Origin: Dermatophilus congolensis
Lineage (GTDB): Bacteria; Actinomycetota; Actinomycetes; Actinomycetales; Dermatophilaceae
DNA length: 64,000 bases
Assembly (NCBI GenBank): GCA_030538115.1
Contig: JAUNUP010000015.1
Coordinates: forward strand, 891-64,890
Reading direction: 5' to 3'
Shown: positions 41,400 through 49,857 of the stretch, one piece after another
Layout of the letters: each line of letters starts with the position of its first letter
Numbering within the stretch: the stretch's first letter is position 1
Notes under the pieces: generated by a model
The model's database searches: none
What the model was told of the DNA's origin: nothing
The model's input: the letters and a program-made list of their open reading frames with translations, nothing else
Program-made: the position numbers and the translations under genes

Positions 41400-41786
41400 A
41401 TGAGCGACCTCGAATACCCGGACAACCTGCAATACACCTCTGACCACGAGTGGATCCTCGTCAAGGACGGCGTTGCGCGCATCGGCATCACCGCCTTCGC
41501 GCAGGACGCCCTCGGCGACATCGTTTACGTCTCCCTCCCCGCGGTCGGCGACGAGCTCGAGGTCGGCGGCTCCGCCGGCGAGATCGAGTCCACCAAGTCC
41601 GTCAGCGACGTGGAGAGCCCCGTGGCCGGTGAAGTCACCGCCATCAACGAAGCCCTCGACGAGAGCCCCGAGCTCCTCAACTCCGACCCCTACAACGAGG
41701 GTTGGATGTTCGAGGTCAAGCTGGCCGACGGTGCCGACCTTTCCGGTCTCATGGACGCAGCTGCGTACACCGCGAGCCTCGACTGA
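41400..41786 (+). CDS. gcvH: Glycine cleavage system H protein
   Basis: A 128-residue lipoyl carrier. HEWILVKDGVARIGITAFAQ opens the domain, and GEIESTKSVSDVESPVAGEV carries the lipoylated Lys in its usual hairpin. It shuttles the methylamine group between the P, T and L proteins. ATG 41400 follows AGGGAG by four or five bases. gcvP is encoded 3.4 kb downstream on the same strand, past four other genes; gcvT is not in the window. The same spacing of gcvH and gcvP around garA is seen in mycobacteria (Rv1826 to Rv1832). A perfect hairpin follows the gene. Confidence 0.95.
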   Translation: MSDLEYPDNLQYTSDHEWILVKDGVARIGITAFAQDALGDIVYVSLPAVGDELEVGGSAGEIESTKSVSDVESPVAGEVTAINEALDESPELLNSDPYNEGWMFEVKLADGADLSGLMDAAAYTASLD

Positions 41787-41820
41787 TCATCGACACGGCC
41801 TGATTCCAGGCTGTTCGCGC

Positions 41821-41854
41821 ACAGCGGCGCCCCGAATCATCGGGGCGCCGCTGT
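41821..41854 (+). terminator. Terminator after gcvH
   Basis: Perfect 15-bp inverted repeat (ACAGCGGCGCCCCGA with its complement) and a four-base loop, 35 bases past the gcvH stop. Confidence 0.88.
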
Positions 41855-41877
41855 CGTGCTCGATGGGCTCGCGCAGC

Positions 41878-41945
41878 GTTCTTCCAAGGTTCTACCAAGG
41901 TCCCTGGGGGCCTTCAGGGGTCTTCAGAGGTTTTTCAAAGGGTTG
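41878..41945. repeat. Short imperfect tandem repeats before garA
   Basis: The stretch contains CCAAGGTTCTA then CCAAGGTCCCT, followed by CTTCAGGGGT then CTTCAGAGGT, and a T-run, and is less GC-rich than its surroundings. It lies in the 344-base gap between gcvH and garA, after the gcvH terminator. The rest of that gap holds a TAGGGT at 42028-42033, which may be the -10 box of the garA operon. No gene is seen in the gap. Confidence 0.45.
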
Positions 41946-42130
41946 CGCGGGCAGCGCTCGTGATGCGGGCAAGACTCGCGGCCGAGGATGGGGTGCAATC
42001 CGACTGGGTACACCTCGATTCATCATCTAGGGTTTGTAGACAGACGTTTCGTCGCGCGGTGCTCTGCCTCGCGGCCCGTTACTTGCGGATGCGCGACACC
42101 ACGCAGCCGCCGACGCAGATGGAGTGAGTG

Positions 42131-42622
42131 GTGAGCGATCAAGGCACGCCGGCCGAGGAGGCTCGGGAGCACAGCGTCCCTGAGAATTCGCCGCAGCCGC
42201 CCCCTCCTGCCGACCCTGCGACGATGCGCATCTCGGGTGTCAACGCGCCCGAGATGCCCGCAGACATGGAATACGGGATGCGCCCCGAAGACCAGGCGAC
42301 GATCGAGGCGCTTCGCCCCGGTACCGCGCTGCTCATGGTGCTGCGCGGCCCCAACCGTGGCGCCCGGTTCCTGCTCGATTCGCCGCTGACGACCACGGGG
42401 CGCCACCCCGACAGCGACATCTTTCTCGACGACGTCACGGTCTCTCGCAAGCACGCCGTGTTCGAGTTGGGCGACGCCGACTTCACAGTGCGCGACGTCG
42501 GTTCACTGAACGGCACCTACGTCAACCGTGAGCGCATCGACTCCGCACGGCTCACCTCTGGCGACGAGGTGCAGATCGGCAAGTTCCGTCTCGTCTTCTA
42601 CGCCCCTCGCGTCGCGGGCTGA
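42131..42622 (+). CDS. garA: FHA-domain protein, GarA/OdhI homologue
   Basis: A 163-residue protein. The FHA domain (about residues 60-155) is intact: GRHPDSDIFLDDVTVSRKHA holds the phosphothreonine-binding Arg and Ser, and DVGSLNGTYVN the Asn loop. GarA and OdhI bind and inhibit 2-oxoglutarate dehydrogenase and regulate glutamate metabolism until kinases phosphorylate an N-terminal ETTS motif. That motif is missing; the N-terminal 60 residues are Pro/Glu-rich with only scattered Thr. GTG 42131 was preferred to GTG 42128 because GGAG (42121-42124) is then six bases away. Position between gcvH and ftsR confirms the orthology. Confidence 0.88.
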   Translation: MSDQGTPAEEAREHSVPENSPQPPPPADPATMRISGVNAPEMPADMEYGMRPEDQATIEALRPGTALLMVLRGPNRGARFLLDSPLTTTGRHPDSDIFLDDVTVSRKHAVFELGDADFTVRDVGSLNGTYVNRERIDSARLTSGDEVQIGKFRLVFYAPRVAG

Positions 42623-42627
42623 TCGCT

Positions 42628-43365
42628 GTGACCGCCCCCGGTGACACCCGCCAGGGGTCGTTGACCATCGGAGCGGTGGTCGAGGCCCTCTCGCCGGAGT
42701 TTCCCGATCTGAGCATCAGCAAGGTGCGTTTTCTCGAGTCGAAGGGGCTCGTGAAGCCACCGCGCGCCGCCTCGGGGTATCGCCGGTTCCGCACCGAGGA
42801 CGTCGAACGGATCCGCTACATCCTCACGGCGCAACGTGACCACTTCTGGCCGCTCAAGGTCATCCAGGAGGCGCTCGACGCACTCGACCGCGGCCTGACA
42901 CCGGTAGAGGCGCCCTGTGGCACCCCTCGTCCGGTCGTGCCTGAGGTGCCGTCGGCCGACGAGATCCCCAGCGCCGAGGAGTTGACGACTCCGGCGCCAC
43001 GCCTTCGGCTCACCCGCCGTGAGCTGTCGCAGACATCCGGTCTGGCCGAAGCCACCATCGACGCTCTGGCCGGCTACGGGCTGCTCACCCCGGATGCGCA
43101 GGGGCATTTCGACGGCTCGGCCGTGCCGATCGCGAAGGCGGCAGCCGCGCTGTCCTCGTACGGCATCGAGCCGCGCCATCTGCGCGCATTCCGCACGGCA
43201 GCCGACCGTGAGATCGGCCTGGTCGAGCAGGTCGTCTCGCCGCTGCGCTCGCGAGGCGACACGCGCCGAGACGGCAGCGAACGCGACGTGGCGGGGGAGC
43301 TGCTGCGCGAATGCCTCGCCCTGCACGCCGCCCTCGTCCGTGCAGGCCTAGCGCGACGCGGCTGA
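42628..43365 (+). CDS. ftsR: MerR-family cell-division regulator FtsR
   Basis: A 245-residue MerR-type protein. The winged helix-turn-helix is near residues 12-75 (LTIGAVVEALSPEFPDLSIS, KVRFLESKGLVKPPRAASGY, RRFRTEDVERIRYIL); a second, weaker MerR-like unit (LTRRELSQTSGLAEATIDAL) follows a Pro/Glu-rich linker. It matches mycobacterial Rv1828 and corynebacterial FtsR, which activate ftsZ transcription. No metal-binding Cys cluster is visible. The start is a GTG three codons after the garA stop region, so the two are cotranscribed. Confidence 0.85.
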   Translation: MTAPGDTRQGSLTIGAVVEALSPEFPDLSISKVRFLESKGLVKPPRAASGYRRFRTEDVERIRYILTAQRDHFWPLKVIQEALDALDRGLTPVEAPCGTPRPVVPEVPSADEIPSAEELTTPAPRLRLTRRELSQTSGLAEATIDALAGYGLLTPDAQGHFDGSAVPIAKAAAALSSYGIEPRHLRAFRTAADREIGLVEQVVSPLRSRGDTRRDGSERDVAGELLRECLALHAALVRAGLARRG

Positions 43366-43412
43366 GCCGGCTGCCCCGCGCGCCAGGGCATGACGCAGCG
43401 GGCGGGGCGCGA

Positions 43413-43418
43413 TAGCGT
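43413..43418 (+). promoter_or_regulatory. -10 box TAGCGT for the DUF151 gene (leaderless)
   Basis: TAGCGT is six bases before the GTG at 43425, in the 59-base gap after ftsR. Confidence 0.4.
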
Positions 43419-43424
43419 GGAGCG

Positions 43425-44009
43425 GTGCGCGACCTCGACGTTCTTGGAGTCCGGGTGGAGACACCGACCAACCAGCCCATCGTGCTCCTGCGCGAGCGCG
43501 GGGGAGAACGCTACCTGCCCATCTGGATCGGGGCGTCCGAAGCAGCGGCCATCGCGTTCGCGCAGCAGGGCGTCGTACCACCGCGGCCATTGACGCACGA
43601 TCTTCTGCGCGACGTGATCACGGCGCTGGGCGTCATGCTCAACGAGGTACGCATCGTCAAGCTCGAAGACAAGATCTTCTTCGCCGACCTCGTGTTCAGC
43701 AACGGAGTCAAGGTGAGCGCCCGCACGTCCGACGCCATCGCACTCGCCTTGCGCACCGAGTCGCCCATCCGGGTCGAGGACGCGGTGATCGACGAGGCCG
43801 GCGTGCTGGTTTCCGACGACGAGAACGACGAGGTCGAGCGCTTCCGCGAATTCCTCGACACCGTCTCTCCCGAGGACTTCGACACGCCAGGTGAAGCGGG
43901 AGCTCCCGGCGACGCCGGTGACCCCGACGCCCCGGGCGAACCGGGTGCATCTGGTTCGGGCGACGGACCCGACGAGCCCGGTGGCCGCCGCGGTCCCGAA
44001 GCGGGATAG
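43425..44009 (+). CDS. Bifunctional nuclease family protein (DUF151)
   Basis: A 194-residue protein. The first 140 residues are the DUF151/BFN domain: LRERGGERYLPIWIGASEAAAI, DLLRDVITALG, EDKIFFADLVF and RTSDAIALALRTESPI. Plant relatives have both DNase and RNase activity; the bacterial role is not known. The C-terminal 50 residues are Gly/Pro/Asp/Glu-rich with collagen-like triplets (GEAGAPGDAGDPDAPGEPGA). It is the equivalent of Mycobacterium Rv1829, always between the two merR genes. A TAGCGT box six bases before the GTG suggests it can also be made from a leaderless message. Confidence 0.86.
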   Translation: MRDLDVLGVRVETPTNQPIVLLRERGGERYLPIWIGASEAAAIAFAQQGVVPPRPLTHDLLRDVITALGVMLNEVRIVKLEDKIFFADLVFSNGVKVSARTSDAIALALRTESPIRVEDAVIDEAGVLVSDDENDEVERFREFLDTVSPEDFDTPGEAGAPGDAGDPDAPGEPGASGSGDGPDEPGGRRGPEAG

Positions 44010-44225
44010 AGCGCCCACCTGCGACGACGGTCCGTCATGCATGCATCCGGGCAGCGACACACCCCCCGGCGGAGGCTGACGTTGATTGACGCGTCGGCGC
44101 CGGGCTCGTAGTTTTGCAGCAGTGGGCTTCTTCCGCGACGAGATCATCCTGGTATCACTCGGGCTTCACCGAGTAGGTGCGAGTTCGTTTCGGATTCCGA
44201 GGCCGTCCGGTCTAGGGAGGGCTTC

Positions 44226-44813
44226 ATGAGTACTGAGAGCAGTACGCAGGGCGGGGCGCACACGCACCCCAGGCCTTCGCAAGGCACCCTCTTCCAGGAC
44301 GACCTGCCTGAGATTCCTGATGACGCCGGTTTCCGCGGGCCTGTGGCCTGCAAAGTCGTCGGCATCACCTATCGCCAACTCGACTACTGGGCACGTACCG
44401 GTCTGGTCGAGCCCTCGGTACGCAGTGCAAGCGGCTCCGGAACGGCACGGCTGTACAGCTTCGGCGACATCCTCGTGCTCAAGGTGGTCAAGCGACTGCT
44501 CGACACCGGTGTCTCGCTGCAGCAGATCCGTGTCGCTGTGAACTCGCTGCGCGAACGCGGAATCGACGACCTCGAGCAGGTCACATTGATGAGCGACGGC
44601 GCCACGGTCTACGAATGCACGAGCAGTGACGAGGTCATTGACCTTCTGCAGGGTGGCCAGGGTGTCTTCGGTATCGCCGTGGGCCGTGTCTGGCGCGAGG
44701 TCGAGGGCGAACTGCGCCAGCTGCCGTCCGAGCTCATCGACGCCGGCGAGACCCCGCAGGTCGAGGTCGTCGACGAATTGAGCGCCCGCCGCCAGGCCCG
44801 CAAGATCAGCTGA
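44226..44813 (+). CDS. MerR-family transcriptional regulator (Rv1830 type)
   Basis: A 195-residue regulator. The DNA-binding region (about residues 35-105) reads ACKVVGITYRQLDYWARTGL, VEPSVRSASGSGTARLYSFG and DILVLKVVKRLLDTGVSLQQ. It is the second MerR protein of the conserved gcv-garA cluster, like Rv1830. Its effector and targets are not clear. ATG 44226 follows GGGAGG at 44215-44220, and no closer start exists. Neighbouring gcvP begins 337 bases downstream and could be a target, which is an inference from position only. No Cys metal motif is present. Confidence 0.85.
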   Translation: MSTESSTQGGAHTHPRPSQGTLFQDDLPEIPDDAGFRGPVACKVVGITYRQLDYWARTGLVEPSVRSASGSGTARLYSFGDILVLKVVKRLLDTGVSLQQIRVAVNSLRERGIDDLEQVTLMSDGATVYECTSSDEVIDLLQGGQGVFGIAVGRVWREVEGELRQLPSELIDAGETPQVEVVDELSARRQARKIS

Positions 44814-45150
44814 GGCCTCGCGCCTCCGCTCGTCGCGTTCGTGTGACATATCTCCCGTAGCAGTTCATTTCTACAGGTCTGTTCAGGCTGCCGTAAGCCG
44901 AGCGATTCTCCCTGTTCAGCGATTACACTCGCACGTTTGTCGCGCGGCGGGAGCAGCGCTGATGTGCGGATCGTCACCTCGGGCGCCGACGTTTGCAGAC
45001 GGCCCGAATTCGACTACGACCCGGTGTTAGTGTCGAGAAATCCACCAGGCATCAGCGCTGCGGTCCTGTGGGAGCCAGAGGCATGTGAGCACTCCGGTTC
45101 CGCCTTGCCGCCGTAGCAGCCGATGCGTCGAACGAGGCAGGAGAGTGGCC
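44814..45150 (+). promoter_or_regulatory. 337-base merR-gcvP upstream region
   Basis: No gene is seen. The region should hold the gcvP promoter: TAGTGT at 45028-45033 is a candidate -10 box. A 10-mer GTTTGCAGAC at 44991-45000 also occurs (as GTTTGTAGAC) before garA at 42032-42041. AGGAG at 45139-45143 is seven bases before the TTG at 45151 and only one base from GTG 45145, so it favours the TTG start. No glycine riboswitch core was found. Confidence 0.45.
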
Positions 45151-48084
45151 TTGACTTCCGAACCGAACACCACCCCCGAGCTTGCGGACTTCGTCGGCCG
45201 TCACATCGGCCCCCGCGGCGCGGAAATCGACAAGATGCTCGAAGTCGTCGGCGTTTCAGACCTCGACGCTCTCATCGACAAGTCGCTGCCCGGCGCGATT
45301 CGCATCACCGACACGCTCGGCATCCAGGCCGCCGATTCCGAGAACGCCGTTCTCGCCGAGCTGGCCGACATCGCCAGCCACAACTCCGTCAAGGAGTCCA
45401 TGATCGGTCTGGGCTACTACGGCACGGTCATGCCGTCGGTCATTCGCCGCCGCATTCTCGAGTCGCCGGCGTGGTACACCGCGTACACCCCCTACCAGGC
45501 CGAGATCTCGCAGGGTCGCCTCGAGGCGATGCTCAACTACCAGACGATGGTCTCCGACCTCACCGGCCTGCCGGTCGCCAACGCGTCGCTGCTCGACGAG
45601 TCGACCTCCGCCGCCGAGGCCATGACCCTCATGCGTCGCGCCAGCAAGGCCCCCAAGGACGCCGTGCTCGTCGTCGACTCCGGCGTCTTCCCGCAGACTC
45701 TCAGCGTGCTCAAGTACCGCGCCGAGCCGATCGGCATCGAGGTCGTCTCGACCGACCTGTCGGGTGTCACCGACGAGGCGTCGCTGCAGGAGGCCGCGGG
45801 CGGCAAGGCCGTCTTCGGTGCGATCGTGCAGTACCCGGCCGCCACCGGCCAGGTGCACGACTGGCGCAAGCTGGCCGACGCTGTGCACGCAGGCAAGGGC
45901 CTCGTCACCGCCGCTGCAGACTTGATGGCGCTTGCGCTGCTCACCCCGCCCGGTGAGTGGGGAGCCGACGTGGCCGTCGGTACCACCCAGCGCTTCGGTG
46001 TACCGATGCAGTTCGGTGGCCCGCACGCCGGTTACATGTCGGTGCTCGAGCCGCTCGTGCGATCGATGCCCGGCCGCATCATCGGTATCTCGGTCGACGA
46101 GGTCGGCGCGCCGGCTCTTCGCATGGCCATGCAGACCCGTGAGCAGCACATCCGCCGTGAGAAGGCCACCTCGAACGTCTGCACCGCGCAGGCGCTGCTG
46201 GCGATTCTCGCGTCGATGTACGCCGTGTACCACGGCCCGGGTGGCATCAAGAAGATCGCGATGACGATTCACTCGAAGGCCACGGTCATCTCCGACCAGC
46301 TCAAGGCCGCAGGCCTCGACGTCGTCAGCGACCGCTTCTTCGACACGCTCACCGTCAACGTCCCCGGCCGCGCCTCCTCGGTGCAGCTCAAGGCTGTTGC
46401 CCGCGGCATCAACGTGTGGCGCGACGGCGACGACAAGATCATGCTCTCCTGCGACGAGACCACGACGAACAACACCGTCGTCAAGCTGCTCTCGGCGTTT
46501 GGCGTCAAGATCTCCGAAGACGCTGTCGCAGAGGCCGCCGCCAAGGTCTACGCCGAGGGCGACGAGGCCACGAAGATGCTCGCCGGCCAGTGGGGCGATG
46601 AGTTCGCGCGCACCTCGGAGTTCATGACTGCCGACGTGTTCAACACCGTGCACTCCGAGTCGCAGATGCTGCGCTACCAGCGCAAGCTCTCCGACATGGA
46701 CTACGCGCTCGACCGCGGCATGATCCCGCTCGGCTCCTGCACGATGAAGCTGAACTCCGCGACCGAGATGGAGGCCATCACCTGGCCTGAGTTCGCGAAC
46801 ATCCACCCGTTCGCGCCCGCCGACCAGTCGCAGGGCTGGCGTGAGCTCATCGCCGAGATGAGCGACTGGCTGCTCGAGATCACCGGTTACGACGCGATGT
46901 CGGTGCAGCCGAACTCCGGCGCCTCCGGCGAGCTCGCCGCGCTCATCGCGATGCGCGAGTACCTCAAGTCGATCGGTGAGGTCGAGCGCAACATCTGCCT
47001 CATCCCCGCGAGCGCCCACGGCACCAACCCCGCCACCGCGGTCATGGCCGGCTTCAAGGTCGTCGTCGTCGCCTCGACCTCCGAGGGCACGGTCGACCTG
47101 GACGACCTCCAGGCCAAGATCGAGAAGCACAAGGGCAAGGTCGGCGCCATCATGGTGACGTACCCGTCGACCCACGGCGTGTACGAAGACACCATCATGA
47201 AGCTGTGCGAACTCGTCCACGACGAGGGCGGCCAGGTCTACATCGACGGCGCGAACATGAACGCGCTGTGTGGCGTGGCCAAGCCGGGCAAGTTCGGCGG
47301 CGACGCCAGCCACCTGAACCTGCACAAGACCTTCGCCATCCCGCACGGTGGCGGTGGCCCCGGTGTCGGCCCGATCGGTGTCAAGTCGCACCTCGCGCCG
47401 TTCCTGCCGGGTCACCCGCTCGACAAGACCGCCGGCCCGAGCACCACCCCCGGTGCCTCGACCGCGGCTCCGTTCGGTTCGGCGGGCGTCATGCCCATCA
47501 CGTGGGCGTACCTGCGCCTCATGGGCGGCGCCGGTCTGGCCGAGGCCACGAAGATGGCTGTGCTCAACGCCAACTACATCGTGGCTCGCCTCCGCGACCA
47601 CTACGACGTGCTGTACACCGACGACGGCGTCGTGGCCCACGAGTGCATCCTCGACCTGCGCCAGCTGTCGCACGACAGTGGCGTGACGGTTGACGACGTG
47701 GCCAAGCGCCTCATCGACTACGGCTTCCACGCCCCGACGATGTCGTTCCCGGTTGCGGGCACGCTCATGGTCGAGCCGACGGAATCCGAAGACCTGGCCG
47801 AGATCGACCGGTTCTGCGACGCGATGATCAACATTCGCAAGGAGATCCAGGAAGTTCTCGACGGCAAGGTCGCGGTCGAAGAGTCGGTGCTGCGCGGTGC
47901 GCCGCACACGGTCGAGTGCCTCGTCGGCGACTGGGACAAGAAGTACTCGCGTGAGCAGGCCGTTTACCCGCCTGGTGTCGACAAGCTCGACAAGTACTGG
48001 CCTCCGGTCCGTCGCATCGACGGTGCCTACGGCGACCGCAACCTCATCTGCGTGTGCCCTCCGCCCGAGGCGTACAACGACTGA
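45151..48084 (+). CDS. gcvP: Glycine dehydrogenase (aminomethyl-transferring), P protein
   Basis: A 977-residue fused P protein (both the alpha and beta halves in one chain). The N-terminal half shows [17 protein letters not shown] and [15 protein letters not shown]; the C-terminal half has [14 protein letters not shown] and the PLP-binding Lys in [18 protein letters not shown]. It decarboxylates glycine and passes the methylamine to the H protein. Length matches other single-chain P proteins. The ribosome binding site AGGAG favours TTG 45151; GTG 45145 would add two residues. Codons are strongly C/G-ending and uniform, suggesting high expression. Confidence 0.95.
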   Translation: MTSEPNTTPELADFVGRHIGPRGAEIDKMLEVVGVSDLDALIDKSLPGAIRITDTLGIQAADSENAVLAELADIASHNSVKESMIGLGYYGTVMPSVIRRRILESPAWYTAYTPYQAEISQGRLEAMLNYQTMVSDLTGLPVANASLLDESTSAAEAMTLMRRASKAPKDAVLVVDSGVFPQTLSVLKYRAEPIGIEVVSTDLSGVTDEASLQEAAGGKAVFGAIVQYPAATGQVHDWRKLADAVHAGKGLVTAAADLMALALLTPPGEWGADVAVGTTQRFGVPMQFGGPHAGYMSVLEPLVRSMPGRIIGISVDEVGAPALRMAMQTREQHIRREKATSNVCTAQALLAILASMYAVYHGPGGIKKIAMTIHSKATVISDQLKAAGLDVVSDRFFDTLTVNVPGRASSVQLKAVARGINVWRDGDDKIMLSCDETTTNNTVVKLLSAFGVKISEDAVAEAAAKVYAEGDEATKMLAGQWGDEFARTSEFMTADVFNTVHSESQMLRYQRKLSDMDYALDRGMIPLGSCTMKLNSATEMEAITWPEFANIHPFAPADQSQGWRELIAEMSDWLLEITGYDAMSVQPNSGASGELAALIAMREYLKSIGEVERNICLIPASAHGTNPATAVMAGFKVVVVASTSEGTVDLDDLQAKIEKHKGKVGAIMVTYPSTHGVYEDTIMKLCELVHDEGGQVYIDGANMNALCGVAKPGKFGGDASHLNLHKTFAIPHGGGGPGVGPIGVKSHLAPFLPGHPLDKTAGPSTTPGASTAAPFGSAGVMPITWAYLRLMGGAGLAEATKMAVLNANYIVARLRDHYDVLYTDDGVVAHECILDLRQLSHDSGVTVDDVAKRLIDYGFHAPTMSFPVAGTLMVEPTESEDLAEIDRFCDAMINIRKEIQEVLDGKVAVEESVLRGAPHTVECLVGDWDKKYSREQAVYPPGVDKLDKYWPPVRRIDGAYGDRNLICVCPPPEAYND

Positions 48085-48122
48085 GCGAGCGTTAGTGGGG
48101 GCTGATCAGTAAGCCCTGGGCG

Positions 48123-48161
48123 ACGGCCCGCGTCATACCGAAATGGTGTGTCGCGGGCCGT
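48123..48161 (+). terminator. Terminator after gcvP
   Basis: A 10-bp stem ACGGCCCGCG/CGCGGGCCGT with a 19-base loop, 38 bases past the gcvP stop. Confidence 0.6.
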
Positions 48162-48235
48162 TCGTCGTGGTGTGATGATGCATCGAGGTCGCGACACCGG
48201 TCGCGAACGAACCGACACCGACGAGGAGTCGTCGT

Positions 48236-49738
48236 ATGGGTCGTGAGGTCAGTTCGGCGGAGTGGGATTACTCGCGCCCGCAGGAGTACCGCGAGAAGGT
48301 GCAGCTCAATCTCGACGTGTTCGACCGCATGCTCGTCAGCGGGCGCTTCGCGGCGGAGACCCCGATGACGGGTGTCGAGATGGAGCTCGACATCATCGGA
48401 TCCGACGGTCGGCCGCAGTACCGCAACGCCGAGATCATCGAGGCGCTCGATGATCCGGAGGTCGTGCCGGAGCTGGCAAAGTTCAACCTCGAGGTGAACG
48501 TCAAGCCGCGACTTCTGCGCGGAGACGCACTCGAGCAACTCCACGAAGACCTCGTGGCGGCACTGCAGCGAGCGAACGAGGTGTCGCAGCGTTTCGACGC
48601 GACGGTGATCCCGATCGGCATCCTGCCGACGCTGGAGCCGAAGCATCTCGAGGGCGACTGGATGACGACCGCCACCCGCTTCAAGGGCCTCAACGACGCG
48701 ATCATGCGAGCTCGTGGCGAAGACGTGGTGCTCGACATCTCCGGACCGTCGGGGGAGTGGTTGCGACTCGGCTGGCCGTCGATCGCCCCCGAGGCCGCGT
48801 GTACCTCGTTCCAGCTCCATCTGCAGGTGACGCCCATGGAGTTCGCGCCGGTGTGGAACGCGGCGCAGGCACTGGCGGGCGTTCAGGTGGCGATCGGCGC
48901 GAACTCGCCGTTCTTCTTCGGCAAGGAGCTGTGGCACGAGAGCCGCATCCCGGTGTTCACCCAGGCGGTCGACACGCGCCCGGCCGAACTCGTGAACCAG
49001 GGCGTTCGCCCCCGGGTGCACTTCGGCGAAACGTGGATCACGTCGATCTACGACCTGTTCGAAGACAACGTGCGCCACTTTCCGTCGCTGCTGCCCGAGG
49101 TCAGTGACGAGGATCCGGTCGAGATCTTCGAGAGTTACGACGCTCCCGAACTGCCCGAACTCACCCTGCACAACGGCACGATCTACCGCTGGAACCGGCC
49201 CATCTACGACAACGCGGGCGGTCGCCCTCACCTGCGCGTCGAGAACCGGGTGTTGCCGGCCGGGCCGACGGTGGCCGACATGGTCGCCAATGCGGCGTTC
49301 TTCTTCGGCACCGTGCACGCGTTCGCTCGGGAGTCACGGCCGATCTGGACGAAGATGAGCTTCGCCGCCGCCGAGAACAATTTCGTTCGCGGCGCGAAGG
49401 AGGGCTACGACGCACGCTTCTTCTGGCCGGGCGTGGGCCGCATCTGCCCCGACGAACTCGTGCTGCAGCACCTACTCGAGGTCGCAGACTCCGGTCTGCG
49501 CGACCTGGGGGCATCCGACAAGACGCGCTCCACGTACCTCGGGATCATCGAGGAGCGGGCTCTGGCACGCGCGAGCGGCGCGGCCTGGCAGATCGCTGCG
49601 ACGCAGGCTTTCGAGGCGCAGGGCATGGACCGGACCGAGGCACTCGCCGCGATGACCCTGGCCTACACGGCGAACGCACGCGAGGGTGCACCGGTGCACG
49701 AGTGGGCGATTCCGACACCTGGTGAGACCACCGACTGA
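48236..49738 (+). CDS. Glutamate-cysteine ligase family protein (GCS2)
   Basis: A 500-residue carboxylate-amine ligase. TGVEMELDIIG near residue 45 is the first metal/ATP-binding block, FNLEVNVKPRLLRG the second, SFQLHLQV the third, and GANSPFFFGKELWHESR with RVHFGETW and RVENRVLPAGPT supply further active-site residues. The family joins glutamate to an amine such as cysteine. No gshB partner is nearby, and organisms with this gene set normally use mycothiol, so the product is uncertain. ATG 48236 follows GAGGAG at 48223-48228. It stands alone between the gcvP terminator and the phosphofructokinase gene. Confidence 0.8.
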   Translation: MGREVSSAEWDYSRPQEYREKVQLNLDVFDRMLVSGRFAAETPMTGVEMELDIIGSDGRPQYRNAEIIEALDDPEVVPELAKFNLEVNVKPRLLRGDALEQLHEDLVAALQRANEVSQRFDATVIPIGILPTLEPKHLEGDWMTTATRFKGLNDAIMRARGEDVVLDISGPSGEWLRLGWPSIAPEAACTSFQLHLQVTPMEFAPVWNAAQALAGVQVAIGANSPFFFGKELWHESRIPVFTQAVDTRPAELVNQGVRPRVHFGETWITSIYDLFEDNVRHFPSLLPEVSDEDPVEIFESYDAPELPELTLHNGTIYRWNRPIYDNAGGRPHLRVENRVLPAGPTVADMVANAAFFFGTVHAFARESRPIWTKMSFAAAENNFVRGAKEGYDARFFWPGVGRICPDELVLQHLLEVADSGLRDLGASDKTRSTYLGIIEERALARASGAAWQIAATQAFEAQGMDRTEALAAMTLAYTANAREGAPVHEWAIPTPGETTD

Positions 49739-49857
49739 CACACGTGACAGAACTGGCACCCGCGTCGGACTATCCGGTCGTCCATGGCCGGAGCCGGTCG
49801 GTCGGGCGATAGGCTCGGAGATACAGCTCGACTAATCCCGACATGAAGGTTGGTGCC

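Noticed and set aside
41083..45150. Glycine riboswitch before gcvH or gcvP
   Set aside because: The conserved cores (a GGAGAG-type stem, CGCCGAAGGAGCAA-like stretch and CUCUCAGGCA-like end) were not found in either gap.
45256..47907. An 883-codon open frame on the minus strand opposite gcvP
   Set aside because: Its codons mirror gcvP third positions, the product is His/Arg/Val/Gly-rich with no domain, and gcvP itself is certain. Long antisense frames are expected in very GC-rich DNA.
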